Positions 51,386 through 59,675 of a stretch of 64,000 bases of DNA are shown here, piece after piece; positions within the stretch are counted from its first letter, which is position 1; every line of letters begins with the position of its first letter. A program made the translations under genes and the position numbers. Source of the DNA: Deltaproteobacteria bacterium (GTDB lineage: Bacteria; Desulfobacterota; Desulfuromonadia; Desulfuromonadales; Geopsychrobacteraceae); assembly GCA_024280335.1 (NCBI GenBank), contig JAJRQI010000049.1, positions 38,300 to 102,299 on the forward strand, in the 5' to 3' direction. The notes under the pieces are model-generated. The model ran no database searches, was not told the DNA's origin, and saw only the letters and a program-made list of their open reading frames with translations.

Positions 51386-51511
51386 GACTTCGGGAGCAGG
51401 TAGAATCCTGTTTTATTTTCGTTATTTATGGTCGTATTGGAGCAAGCAGCTGTCACCGGAATCGGTAGGAAAAGCGTATACATCTTTCCGCAACTGGATA
51501 CTTTCTACCCA

Positions 51512-51525
51512 GCGACAGAGCGACA
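51512..51525. promoter_or_regulatory. Direct repeat GCGACA-N2-GCGACA, candidate activator site
   Basis: Two GCGACA units at 51512-51517 and 51520-51525 lie about 130 bp upstream of the -24/-12 promoter of fdhA, where an enhancer-binding protein would act. Evidence is only position and repetition. Confidence 0.3.
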
Positions 51526-51630
51526 ACCACCGGTGTTTGTCTCGACTGCCGATATGCGGTATAGATATTTGACGGCTTCGCGGGTAAACAGCGAATTCTG
51601 GAGATAAAAATACCTTGTAACTTCAGCTCG

Positions 51631-51677
51631 ATGGCCTCGGGGCACCCCGAGGCCATTCACCGAAGTACTGAAGTTTA
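51631..51677. repeat. Perfect 26-bp palindrome plus copy of a dispersed repeat
   Basis: ATGGCCTCGGGG-CA-CCCCGAGGCCAT (51631-51656) is followed by TCACCGAAGTACTG and GTTTAC. The segment starting CGAGGCCATT matches 7288-7318 at most positions. It lies just before the response-regulator gene and could be a hairpin in its leader. Confidence 0.6.
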
Positions 51678-51707
51678 CAACCCCTTTTACGAGTGGACGA
51701 ATTGACG

Positions 51708-53084
51708 ATGACCAACCGGATCTATATTTGTGATGATGAAGAGGGGATGTGCCGCTACTTGCGAAAACTGCTGAGTGGTCACAACTACCAGGTCGAGAGT
51801 TTTACCGGCGGCAAATCTTTGTTGGTCGCTCTGGCAAATGAAGAAGAGGTGCAGGGTGTGTTGCTGCTCGATGTGAAGATGCCCGATATCGACGGCCTGG
51901 AGATCCTGCAGCAGGTTCGCGAGTGTTCCCCGCAACTGGCGGTGGTCATGATGACCGGTCACGGCACCATCGAATCGGCGGTTGCAGCGATGAAGCTGGG
52001 TGCCTTCGATTATCTGACCAAGCCCTTCCCCCAGGAGCGACTGCTGGCGCTGGTCGAGCACTGCCTGGAGCGAAACCGGCTGCGCGAAGAAAATCGTTCC
52101 CTCAAACAGGAATTGCGCGAGCGGATCTTCCCCGGCACCATCATCATCAACAGCCCGGCCTTTCGTAAGATTTACGACATGGCGTTACGCGTGGCCGAAA
52201 CCGACACCAATGTGCTGGTCACCGGCGAGAGCGGCACCGGCAAGGAACTGATCGCCGCTGCCATCCATTATCAGGGCTTGCGCAGCCAGCAACTGTTTCT
52301 GGCCATCAACTGCGCGGCGCTGACTGAAACCCTGCTGGAAAGTCAGCTGTTCGGCCACATCAAGGGGGCTTTCACCGGCGCTGTCCAGGCCCAGAAAGGG
52401 CTGCTCGAAGAAGCGGACAGCGGGACGCTGTTTCTCGACGAGATCGGCGAGCTGAGCCTCGGCCTGCAGGCCAAGCTGCTGCGGGTACTGGAGAACGGCG
52501 AGTTTCTGCCGGTTGGTGCCACTCGCCTCAAACAGTCCAAGGTCCGCTTTATCGCTGCCACCAACAAGGATCTCGAAGCGGAAGTACGCGCCGGCCGCTT
52601 CCGCGAGGATCTCTTCTACCGGCTCAACGTGGTGACCCTGAACCTGCCGCCGCTCCGTGAACGACCCGAGGATATCGAGCCGATGATCCCGCACTTTCTG
52701 CAGCTGGCCAGGCAGAAAGTCGGTCGGCCGCTCAGCGGACTGACCGCCGAAGCCTTGCGGGCGCTGAAAAACTACCACTGGCCGGGCAACGTGCGGGAAC
52801 TACAGAATGTGATAGAACGCGGCGCGATTCTTTGTCATGGTGAGTCGATCGATCTTGATGCCTTGCCGCTCTGCTTTGCCGAACCGGATAGCGACCCGGC
52901 TGCCGCCCTGCCAGACTCCTTCTCCCTGCGTGACGCTGAACGGGCACAGACCATCCGCGCTCTGCGCCGAACCGGTTGGAACAAGAGTCGGGCCGCCAGC
53001 CTGCTCGGCGTGACCCGCAAAACTCTCGACAAGAAGATCCGCGATTTCGAATTAAGTCCCGCAAAAACTGGGTCCGGTTCATGA
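51708..53084 (+). CDS. NtrC-family sigma-54 response regulator (likely formate dehydrogenase activator)
   Basis: The 458-residue protein has a receiver domain (about 4-120; acidic pocket CDDEEG, phosphoacceptor Asp55 in LLLDVKMPDIDG, TGHG, and the TKPF Lys). The AAA+ domain (about 140-375) has [14 protein letters not shown] and LFLDEIGE. A Fis-type HTH ends the protein (NKSRAASLLGVTRKTLDKKI). The stop overlaps the next gene start (ATGA). The gene diverges from fdhA, whose promoter has -24/-12 elements, so control of the fdh operon is a reasonable inference. The ATG at 51708 is chosen over an in-frame GTG at 51693. Confidence 0.92.
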   Translation: MTNRIYICDDEEGMCRYLRKLLSGHNYQVESFTGGKSLLVALANEEEVQGVLLLDVKMPDIDGLEILQQVRECSPQLAVVMMTGHGTIESAVAAMKLGAFDYLTKPFPQERLLALVEHCLERNRLREENRSLKQELRERIFPGTIIINSPAFRKIYDMALRVAETDTNVLVTGESGTGKELIAAAIHYQGLRSQQLFLAINCAALTETLLESQLFGHIKGAFTGAVQAQKGLLEEADSGTLFLDEIGELSLGLQAKLLRVLENGEFLPVGATRLKQSKVRFIAATNKDLEAEVRAGRFREDLFYRLNVVTLNLPPLRERPEDIEPMIPHFLQLARQKVGRPLSGLTAEALRALKNYHWPGNVRELQNVIERGAILCHGESIDLDALPLCFAEPDSDPAAALPDSFSLRDAERAQTIRALRRTGWNKSRAASLLGVTRKTLDKKIRDFELSPAKTGSGS

Positions 53085-54304
53085 GCAACCACCGGCCACG
53101 ACTGGCAGGTCTGCTCCTGCTGCTGTCTCTGCTGTCGGCTTCTTACGCTGCCGCAAAGTCGACCCAGGTCAGTTCCGAACTGCTGTTCGGCATGTCGACA
53201 GCACTCAGCGGGCCGTTGACGGAGATCGGCGAAGAGTTGCGTCGCGGCGTACTCGCCGGGCTGGAACGAGCCAACCGCAGCGGCGGCATCCAGGGGCGAA
53301 AATTGCGCCTGATTGTTCTGGATGACGGCTACGAACCGGCACGTGCCGCGCCGAACGTTCAGCGCCTGCTCGACGAATTTCAGGTTCAGGCGTTGATCGG
53401 CAATGTCGGCACCCCCACGGCGATCGCTTCGATCCCCATCGCCAAGGAGCGACGTACGCTTTTTTTCGCCCCCTTCTCCGGAGCCGGGGTGCTGCGCCGC
53501 GATCCGCCCGACCGTTATGTCATCAACTATCGCGCCAGTTACGCCGAAGAGATTGCGGCGATGGTCGATGCACTGATCGATATCGGTGGCCTGCGCCCGG
53601 CGGAGATTGCCTTCTTCACTCAGCGTGACGGCTATGGCGATGCTGGCTATGTCGGCGGCTTTGCGGCGCTGAAAAAGCATGGCTTGCAAGATGAACTGGC
53701 GGTGTTGCATGTTCGCTACCAGCGCAACACCATGGCAGTTGAAAATGCCCTGGCCGATATTCTGATGAGCGATCCGTTGCCGCGTGCCGTCATTCTGGTC
53801 GGCGCTTACGCGCCCTGCGCCAAGTTCATCCGTCTGGCCCGTGAGTCCGGTCTGCGGATGCTGTTTCTGAACGTCTCCTTCGTCGGCAGCGAATCTCTGG
53901 CCGCCGTGCTGCCGCCGCAAACCGACGGCGTGCTGGTGACCCAGGTGGTTCCCGATCCCTTCACCTCAAAGCTTCCGCTGGTCACAGATTATCGCGCCGA
54001 TCTCGAACTGCTGGAACCGGGCAGTCGGCCGAGTTCAGTCAGTCTGGAGGGCTATATCAGTGCGCGGATTCTGTTGCGGGCGCTGCAGGGAAGTGAGCCG
54101 CCACTCAACCGGGAGCGGATCATCGATCTGCTGGAAAATCTGGGATCTTTCGAGCTTGGCCTCGACCAGCCGCTGCTGCTCAGTCCCGACCAACATCAGG
54201 CCAGTCACCGGGTCTGGCCGACCCGTCTGAAAAAGCAGGCATTTGTTCCTTTCGACTGGCGACAGATTAAACGCCTGCTCCCCGCCAAAGAGAGCTCTCG
54301 ATGA
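53081..54304 (+). CDS. Periplasmic ligand-binding protein (type 1, ABC amino-acid family)
   Basis: The 407-residue precursor has a signal peptide (about 1-24, SYAAAKS) and a type 1 periplasmic-binding fold. It contains LFGMSTALSGPLTEIGEELRRG, RLIVLDDGYEPARA and LIGNVGTPTAIASIPIA, as in the Leu/Ile/Val-binding family. No ABC permease genes accompany it. It is coupled by ATGA to the response regulator before it and overlaps the kinase start (ATGA) after it. So it probably acts as the ligand sensor for the kinase rather than in uptake. Ligand unknown. Confidence 0.9.
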   Translation: MSNHRPRLAGLLLLLSLLSASYAAAKSTQVSSELLFGMSTALSGPLTEIGEELRRGVLAGLERANRSGGIQGRKLRLIVLDDGYEPARAAPNVQRLLDEFQVQALIGNVGTPTAIASIPIAKERRTLFFAPFSGAGVLRRDPPDRYVINYRASYAEEIAAMVDALIDIGGLRPAEIAFFTQRDGYGDAGYVGGFAALKKHGLQDELAVLHVRYQRNTMAVENALADILMSDPLPRAVILVGAYAPCAKFIRLARESGLRMLFLNVSFVGSESLAAVLPPQTDGVLVTQVVPDPFTSKLPLVTDYRADLELLEPGSRPSSVSLEGYISARILLRALQGSEPPLNRERIIDLLENLGSFELGLDQPLLLSPDQHQASHRVWPTRLKKQAFVPFDWRQIKRLLPAKESSR

Positions 54305-56265
54305 CCCGCCCGAGAAAAAAATCGGTCACCATGCTGGTCTGGGGTCTGGTGATGGTCGGTCTGGTGGCGATGGTGGTGACCAACAGCATCATCGGCTGGA
54401 CAATTTCCGATCTGAATCAGGAACGGCAACGGTTGATGCAACTTGACAGTCAGCTGGCGGAGACGTCGCAGCGGCTGCGGCGGCTCAACCAGTTGGCGCA
54501 GAACCGGGTCCGTGACTTGCTGCAGCTCGACCCGGTCGTACCGATCAAAGATTTTCCCAGTGAAGAGTTCGCTTTGCTGCTGAATCATTTTCAGTTGGCC
54601 GACCGCAGTCCCGAGATGTCCGGCATCGTCAACAGTATGGCGAGTGCCACCGACCGACTGCAGCAACTCTGGGGGCAAGCCGCCGACTGGCGAAACCGGC
54701 AACAGCGGGTGGTTGCCGATCAGCAGCAGAAACGGACTCTCAGCCGGGTGCGTGGCTATCTCAACCGACTGCGTGACAGTTTGGAAAGCCTGTCCGGGCA
54801 ACAGCGCCTGAGCGATGCCCTGCTGATCAGGCAGTGGCGCCGGGCCGATGACGAAACCGCCGCGAAATACGCTGAAACCCTGCTCGATCGGCAGGCCAGC
54901 CTGTGGAAGAGGATCCTCGCCGAAACAAAAATCGAGCTGATGGACCTGGCACGGATGGTCGAAACCCTGACCGGTGAAAACCAGCTTGGCCAGTTGACCG
55001 ACCTGAAAGACAATCAGCTGAAACCGAACCTGGAACGGGTCGAACAGCTGCTGACCAGTCTCTACATCGAACGGCTGCTCGATCCTGAGCTGCTGCCGCC
55101 GATGGTGCTGGAACAGCTGAAAGAGTCACTGTTCGGCCAGGGCTACGCCATCTATAACGAGTACCAGACCATCCGTCCGGGACGCGGTGGGCTTTATCGG
55201 CTGGCTCGCAACCGGCTGTTGCTGCTCCAGGAACGGGAAGCGCTGCTGACCCGGATCCGCAGCGCCTTTGTGCAGCTCGAGAGTATTTTTCCTGACTTGA
55301 CCGACCTGACCCGGCAACGTAGTCGTGCTCTGGCCAATCAGGCAGCTGCGAGTCTCGGCCACAGCTCCGGCAATATGCTGCTGCTCAGCATCATGACCCT
55401 GTGTGGATTTTTAAGTCTCGGCTGGCTGTTTGCCAACATTGCCCGCAAACAGGTGACAGCACTCGAAGAACGAGACCAGGAACTGCACGAACTGAACCGC
55501 AATCTGGAAGAAAAGGTCAGCGAGCGGACCACCCTGCTGGAAGAGCAGAGTCTGCAACTGATCAGCACTCAAGAAGAGCTGTTACGACAGGAAAAACTGG
55601 CTGCAATCGGCTCGCTGGCGGCCGGAGTCGCCCACGAGATCAACAACCCGGCAGCGATCATCCGCGGCAATGTCGAGATCCTGCAGATGGATCTACCGCA
55701 TGACGCCCCGGCACGCGAAGAGCTGGCTGAGATCATGAAGCAGGTCGAACGGGTTTCGCTGATTACCCAGAACATGCTCAGTTTTGCCGGGCGGCGGGAA
55801 CTGCACCATGAGCCGGTGCAGTTAAATGCGTTGATCAAGGAGATCCTTGCCCAGATAGGCCATCAGACCTCCCTCGGAGCCGTCCGAATTCAGCGTGATC
55901 TGACGGCTGATTTACCCACCGTAGCGGGCGACCGGGAAAGACTCCGTCAAGTGTTCAACAATATCATCCTCAATGCGCTGCAAGCGATGGACGGTTCCGG
56001 AGTCCTGTCGTTGCGCAGTCATAAAATCGCAACGGGGGTCGAAATTATCATCAGCGATACCGGTCCCGGTATCCCCCGGCCGCTGCTTGAGAAGATTTTC
56101 AATCCCTTTTACACCACCAAAAAACAGGGCGCCGGGCTCGGCCTGTCGGTCTCCTACGGGATCGTCCAGACCCATGAAGGCGTGATCGATATCGACTCAA
56201 CTCCGGGCCAAGGTACCAGCTTCCGGGTTCAGCTGCCGACGCTGATAAAAGCAGAAAACGGCTGA
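54301..56265 (+). CDS. Membrane histidine kinase of the three-gene signalling operon
   Basis: The 654-residue kinase has an N-terminal helix (about 10-31), a long extracytoplasmic helical domain (about 35-365), a second helix (about 365-385), a coiled coil, and HisKA with His445 in GVAHEINNPAA. The ATPase domain follows with NNIILNALQAMDGSG, ISDTGPGIP and GLGLSVSYGIVQ. The long periplasmic helical part would receive the signal from the binding protein encoded just before. The partner is the response regulator at 51708-53084. The operon order RR, binding protein, kinase is unusual. Confidence 0.92.
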   Translation: MTRPRKKSVTMLVWGLVMVGLVAMVVTNSIIGWTISDLNQERQRLMQLDSQLAETSQRLRRLNQLAQNRVRDLLQLDPVVPIKDFPSEEFALLLNHFQLADRSPEMSGIVNSMASATDRLQQLWGQAADWRNRQQRVVADQQQKRTLSRVRGYLNRLRDSLESLSGQQRLSDALLIRQWRRADDETAAKYAETLLDRQASLWKRILAETKIELMDLARMVETLTGENQLGQLTDLKDNQLKPNLERVEQLLTSLYIERLLDPELLPPMVLEQLKESLFGQGYAIYNEYQTIRPGRGGLYRLARNRLLLLQEREALLTRIRSAFVQLESIFPDLTDLTRQRSRALANQAAASLGHSSGNMLLLSIMTLCGFLSLGWLFANIARKQVTALEERDQELHELNRNLEEKVSERTTLLEEQSLQLISTQEELLRQEKLAAIGSLAAGVAHEINNPAAIIRGNVEILQMDLPHDAPAREELAEIMKQVERVSLITQNMLSFAGRRELHHEPVQLNALIKEILAQIGHQTSLGAVRIQRDLTADLPTVAGDRERLRQVFNNIILNALQAMDGSGVLSLRSHKIATGVEIIISDTGPGIPRPLLEKIFNPFYTTKKQGAGLGLSVSYGIVQTHEGVIDIDSTPGQGTSFRVQLPTLIKAENG

Positions 56266-56419
56266 TGCTGAGAGACTTGATCACTTGTAGAACGAAATTT
56301 TCTGTGCGGCATTAGTCCTCTGACACCCAAATAGTTGATAGTTGAGATACGCCCCCATCTGCGTGCTTTATCCTCTCTTCCTGCTTGATGCGTCGTGCGC
56401 AACACGCTATACTCCCTCC

Positions 56420-56698
56420 ATGATCAAGTCTTTCAGGCACAAAGGACTGCGCCGTTTTTACGAAACAGGAAGCAGTGCAGGTATCCAACCTAATCATAAA
56501 AAGCGCCTTCGCTTACAGCTGGTGGCTCTGGATACGGCCACGCTGATCGAAGATATGGACATCCCCGGCTTCAAAATCCACCCTCTTAAGGGTGAACGTA
56601 AAAATATCTGGGCAATTTCAGTCAGCGGCAACTGGCGGTTAACGTTTGAATTTCGTGACAGCAACGTCTATCTGCTCAACTATGAGGATTATCACTGA
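56420..56698 (+). CDS. higB: HigB-type RelE-family toxin
   Basis: The 92-residue protein has the RelE/HigB fold signature SFRHKGLRRFYETGSSAGI, LHPLKGERKNIWAISVSGNWRLTFEF and LLNYEDYH. HigB cuts mRNA at the ribosome. The stop shares one base with the antitoxin start (TGATG), the standard higBA order. It begins the accessory region. Confidence 0.9.
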   Translation: MIKSFRHKGLRRFYETGSSAGIQPNHKKRLRLQLVALDTATLIEDMDIPGFKIHPLKGERKNIWAISVSGNWRLTFEFRDSNVYLLNYEDYH

Positions 56699-56991
56699 TG
56701 GCAATCTATGATCCACCGCACCCCGGAGAATTTATTCGCGAGCTGTACATTGAACCTTCCGACCTCAGCATCAGAAAAGTTGCCGAGGCTCTTGATGTCT
56801 CGGCGTCAACCCTGAATCGTCTTTTGAATGGTCGCAGTGCGATTTCTTCAGAAATGGCGCTGCGATTGTCGATCACCCTAGGCCGCTCACCCGAGAGCTG
56901 GCTCGCCATGCAGGATCACTATGACCTGTGGCAAGTCCGGCAAAAAATAAATCTGGATGCGGTTAGAAAGATTGATGTCTCGGCGGCTTGA
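56698..56991 (+). CDS. higA: HigA-type antitoxin
   Basis: The 97-residue protein has the family start HPGEFIREL, then an HTH_XRE domain (about 25-75: IRKVAEALDVSASTLNRLLNGRS, SSEMALRLSITLG). It binds HigB and represses the pair's promoter. Overlaps higB by one base. Confidence 0.92.
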   Translation: MAIYDPPHPGEFIRELYIEPSDLSIRKVAEALDVSASTLNRLLNGRSAISSEMALRLSITLGRSPESWLAMQDHYDLWQVRQKINLDAVRKIDVSAA

Positions 56992-57141
56992 GTTGGCGTC
57001 AGTGATGTGGTGTCCTGCCCGCTAGGATTATGCTCTGTGCCGATGATGTTCATGGATGATATTTCAATCTCGCATTCAATTTGTTCAAGAAACTTATAAA
57101 CTTATCTACGTCCCCGGCTTGCCTAGACAGACCGACGCCGA

Positions 57142-57609
57142 CCAGTTCGCAACAAGGAATTCTGGCAGCCGGACAACAGCGTCTATTCCGCCCTGAAGCG
57201 TTGGCAGGGTCCGTTTCTGCCGGGGCTGCAAAATCATGATATGGTCTGCATCCGCAGCGAAGACCTGAGTCTGCTCTACGTAGAAGCAACCCTGCCATGG
57301 GCCGAAATCCCGGTCGAAAGCGGCCGCTTCGACGAAGCTGGCGAGATTCTCTCCAGGGCCAGACGCTACGAGCGGATCCATGACGATCTGATACGCTGTC
57401 TTTACCGGGTGCATGCGCAGAGCAAGCAGCCGGCGCAGGCCAATCAACTGCTCAAGCAGTATGAGGCTGCTCTGCAATCTGAAGAATATCCGTCCGGTGG
57501 AATTGAGGAGATTCATGGAGGCGGTCTGGAGTTCGGTGGTGGCGTAATCCGCTGTTGTTTTTCCTGTCCATCATCTTTGATCTGCCGAATCCATATACAC
57601 ATGGTCTGA
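57142..57609 (+). pseudogene. Remnant of a BTAD-containing transcriptional regulator
   Basis: One frame encodes fragments of a bacterial transcriptional activator (BTAD) domain: WQPDNSVYSALKRWQGPFL, then LPWAEIPVESGRFDEAGEIL and ARRYERIHDDLIRCLYRVHA, then LLKQYEAALQSEEYP. No DNA-binding or ATPase part is present. Intact relatives are large MalT/SARP-type proteins, so this is a fragment left by deletion or transposition. The upstream stretch 56992-57141 has no clear gene. Confidence 0.72.
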
Positions 57610-57640
57610 AATGAGTATATAATTTAAACTAAATTCAGAC
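57604..57640. promoter_or_regulatory. Operator dyad before the Phd/ParE pair
   Basis: GTCTGAA (57604-57610) and TTCAGAC (57634-57640) are perfect inverted arms around an AT-rich core with TATAAT-like bases. It lies just before the antitoxin's ribosome site, so autorepression by the antitoxin is likely. Confidence 0.55.
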
Positions 57641-57651
57641 TTGGAGGCCCC

Positions 57652-57936
57652 ATGAAACCATTATCTATTTCCGAAGGCGTAATCCCGATTGGCGAGGTCA
57701 AGGCACATGCTGCCAGTTATCTTAAAAACCTGTCTGGACCGATGGTGCTGACCCAGAACGGCCGCCCGGCCGGGGTATTGCTGTCTCCGGCCGATTTTGA
57801 TCAGTTGACTGAACGGCAGCGGTTTCTTGAGTCGGTTGCTACCGGTCTTACCGATGCCGACGAGGACAGATTACTGGATGAGCAGGAGCTGCAGGGCAGG
57901 TTACAGAGTGCACGTGGCAGACACTCCGAGAAATGA
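57652..57936 (+). CDS. Phd/YefM-family antitoxin
   Basis: The 94-residue protein has the Phd fold: IPIGEVKAHAASYLKNLSGPMVLTQNGRPAGVLLSPADFDQL. An acidic, flexible C-terminal tail (TDADEDRLLDEQEL) follows that would bind the toxin. The start has GGAGG upstream. It overlaps the toxin gene by 4 bp. Confidence 0.9.
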   Translation: MKPLSISEGVIPIGEVKAHAASYLKNLSGPMVLTQNGRPAGVLLSPADFDQLTERQRFLESVATGLTDADEDRLLDEQELQGRLQSARGRHSEK

Positions 57937-58223
57937 AAATTCTCTGGACAGAACATGCCGCCGCCTGTCTGGTCGAGATCGAAGACTATATTGCTACCGA
58001 CAACCCTATGGCCGCAGAGCTTTGGGTGGAGCAGCTGGTGCAGCGTACCAGAATTCTCGCTGCTCACCCGCTTGCGGGGCGTAAACTTCCTGAAATGCCG
58101 AAAAGTTCGTTGCGCGAATTAATCGAGAGCAATTATCGGATTGTCTATCGAGTGACCGGTGAGACGGTTGAAATTCTGACCGTTTTCGAAAGACACCGGC
58201 AGCTGCGAGAGGATGAAGTGTAA
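57933..58223 (+). CDS. ParE/RelE-family toxin
   Basis: The 96-residue protein matches the ParE/RelE fold: LWTEHAAACLVEIEDYIATDNPMAAELWVEQL, LAGRKLPEMPKSSLRELIESNYRIVYRV, and TVFERHRQL. Targets in the family are gyrase or ribosome-bound mRNA. The start overlaps the antitoxin stop (ATGA). Confidence 0.88.
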   Translation: MKILWTEHAAACLVEIEDYIATDNPMAAELWVEQLVQRTRILAAHPLAGRKLPEMPKSSLRELIESNYRIVYRVTGETVEILTVFERHRQLREDEV

Positions 58224-58423
58224 ATTTCTGACGATACCGGTTCGTTCGTTGCTGGGACATGCTTGGGGACCGCCTCACCGATGATCTCAAACTCGCGGAT
58301 TACTGCTGACTGTCGCATCCGATCATTACGAAACTGCGCAAAAGACACTCCCTCCAGGTAACCCTGCATTGCCTGCCCTGCGTCAAGGATGTCCGTGAGG
58401 TAAAGCTCCGGCGATCTAGACAT
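58224..58423 (-). pseudogene. Truncated HepT/DUF86 (HEPN) toxin
   Basis: The N-terminal part MSRSPELYLTDILDAGQAMQ through AVIREFEIIGEAV matches HepT/DUF86 HEPN proteins for about 55 residues. Homology then ends, and the conserved RNxLxHxYFG nuclease motif is missing. No MNT partner is directly attached in the same orientation upstream. Confidence 0.7.
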
Positions 58424-58470
58424 AAAGGATGCCCTGGCCGATTGCATTTTAAAGGGCAACGTTCATGAGT

Positions 58471-58776
58471 TTATACCTTCCCCAAATCAAGCACTTCATA
58501 CTGTGCTTCTATCAACGCACGAAATTCAGGCGTAATGCTCTGCCAGTCGAGAATATCAACCATCATCGGCAGGTCGGACTCGGCGAAGTCATCCTTGAGG
58601 GCTTCCAGCAGGCGCCAGTCGATAGGCAGCTCGGCCACCAGCGCCAGGTCGAGATCGGAATAGGTGGTCGCCTTGCCGGTGACACGCGAGCCGAAAACAC
58701 GCACCTCGCACGCGCTGAGGTGCTGATGCAAAATCTCGATGACCTTGTGTAGATGCTCGGGAGCAAGATCAATCAT
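58471..58776 (-). CDS. MNT-family nucleotidyltransferase (HI0073-like)
   Basis: The 101-residue protein has the minimal nucleotidyltransferase motif VFGSRVTGKATTYSDLDLAL (Gly-Ser, then Asp-x-Asp). It starts at the ATG at 58776, overlapping the stop of the HI0074-like gene by 8 bp. It adenylylates partner HEPN proteins in related systems, acting as antitoxin. Confidence 0.88.
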   Translation of the reverse strand: MIDLAPEHLHKVIEILHQHLSACEVRVFGSRVTGKATTYSDLDLALVAELPIDWRLLEALKDDFAESDLPMMVDILDWQSITPEFRALIEAQYEVLDLGKV

Positions 58777-59188
58777 TGCGTTCTTCCAGGCGTTGCAGCA
58801 GATCACGTCCATCTGCGGCGAAACGTTCGGCAACAGCGTAGACAGCGGCGGCTTGCTTGGCGTCGTAAATCTGTGAGGTCAGGTTACGGGCGTCACCATA
58901 TTCGAACCAGGGCAGCGGGTCGGCGATCAGCCCGTAGCGGGCAGCCATGCGAAAGAGTTCTTTGCGGGTGCGCGGGTGATCGGCATCTTCGGGGGTTTTA
59001 TTGTCGCGAATCCAGCGTTGGATAAATTTCCAGCCCAGTTCATAGGCGACTTCAAAGTTCTGAATGACTCCGGCCCGGATGGTTTCACGTAAGGCGTCAC
59101 TTAACCCCGCCGATTCCTCTCGGCTGGCCTGCAAAGAACGCTCAAGCGCTTCAATCGCCATCTTCAAACTATCCAGTTGTAGTGCCAC
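58769..59188 (-). CDS. HI0074-like nucleotidyltransferase substrate-binding protein
   Basis: The 139-residue helical protein belongs to the HEPN-like NTase substrate-binding family: LRETIRAGVIQNFEVAYEL, WKFIQRWIRDN, and ARNLTSQIYDAKQAAAVY. It pairs with the MNT protein by gene overlap and known HI0073/HI0074 complexes. Either a toxin-antitoxin or a housekeeping pair is possible. Confidence 0.88.
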   Translation of the reverse strand: MALQLDSLKMAIEALERSLQASREESAGLSDALRETIRAGVIQNFEVAYELGWKFIQRWIRDNKTPEDADHPRTRKELFRMAARYGLIADPLPWFEYGDARNLTSQIYDAKQAAAVYAVAERFAADGRDLLQRLEERND

Positions 59189-59613
59189 CTCAAGCCTCCC
59201 AACACTCTGCTATCGCAGCGAAAATCTGAAAACACCGCTATTCTGTGTGCGCCACTCTACATGATTGAATGACTAAATCCCAGAGCAAAAGCGGAACGCT
59301 CCGGTGTATCCGCAGGGGCCGTCGGTGATGTTTTCGGTTTTATTTTACCGTAGAAAAAGCAAGACTTTGGCCGGGCCAGGCCAGAGCCTCTGTCGGTGCA
59401 ATACCTACAGGACATAGGGCATCCTGCTTATACCGTTTTAAATCCAAGCGGGTACCTTTATTGAAAATGTAATGACTTTGCCTGGGGACTTTAATCCATG
59501 CCTGATCCGATCCTTAGCCCATGTTTAACACTTTCGGCCCCATTCCGGTCGATTTTGGCGTAATTCCACCTTTGAATTCCTGTATTTTCAGTAAGTTACA
59601 ATCTTAAAACCAA
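59189..59613. other. Long intergenic stretch left of the transposase
   Basis: No reading frame or RNA gene is clear here. The sequence is AT-richer than its neighbours near 59440-59610. It includes short dyads (for example GGCCGGGCCAGGCC near 59370) but no tRNA-like or known riboswitch fold that I could support. Confidence 0.4.
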
Positions 59614-59675
59614 ATGTAGTGCCATAAAATAAATAAAGGGTTGACTTTTCGTTTTATTTCTGCCAGCCTGGTTCC

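Noticed and set aside
51425..51460. A second sigma-54 promoter for fdhA (GGTGAC ... TTGCT)
   Set aside because: The GG to GC distance is two bases too long; the site at 51370-51385 has the correct spacing.
59340..59460. A degenerate c-di-GMP (GEMM) riboswitch
   Set aside because: A few short matches (GCAA and AGCCTC-like bases) are present, but the paired stems and conserved core GACGCAAAGCC are missing.
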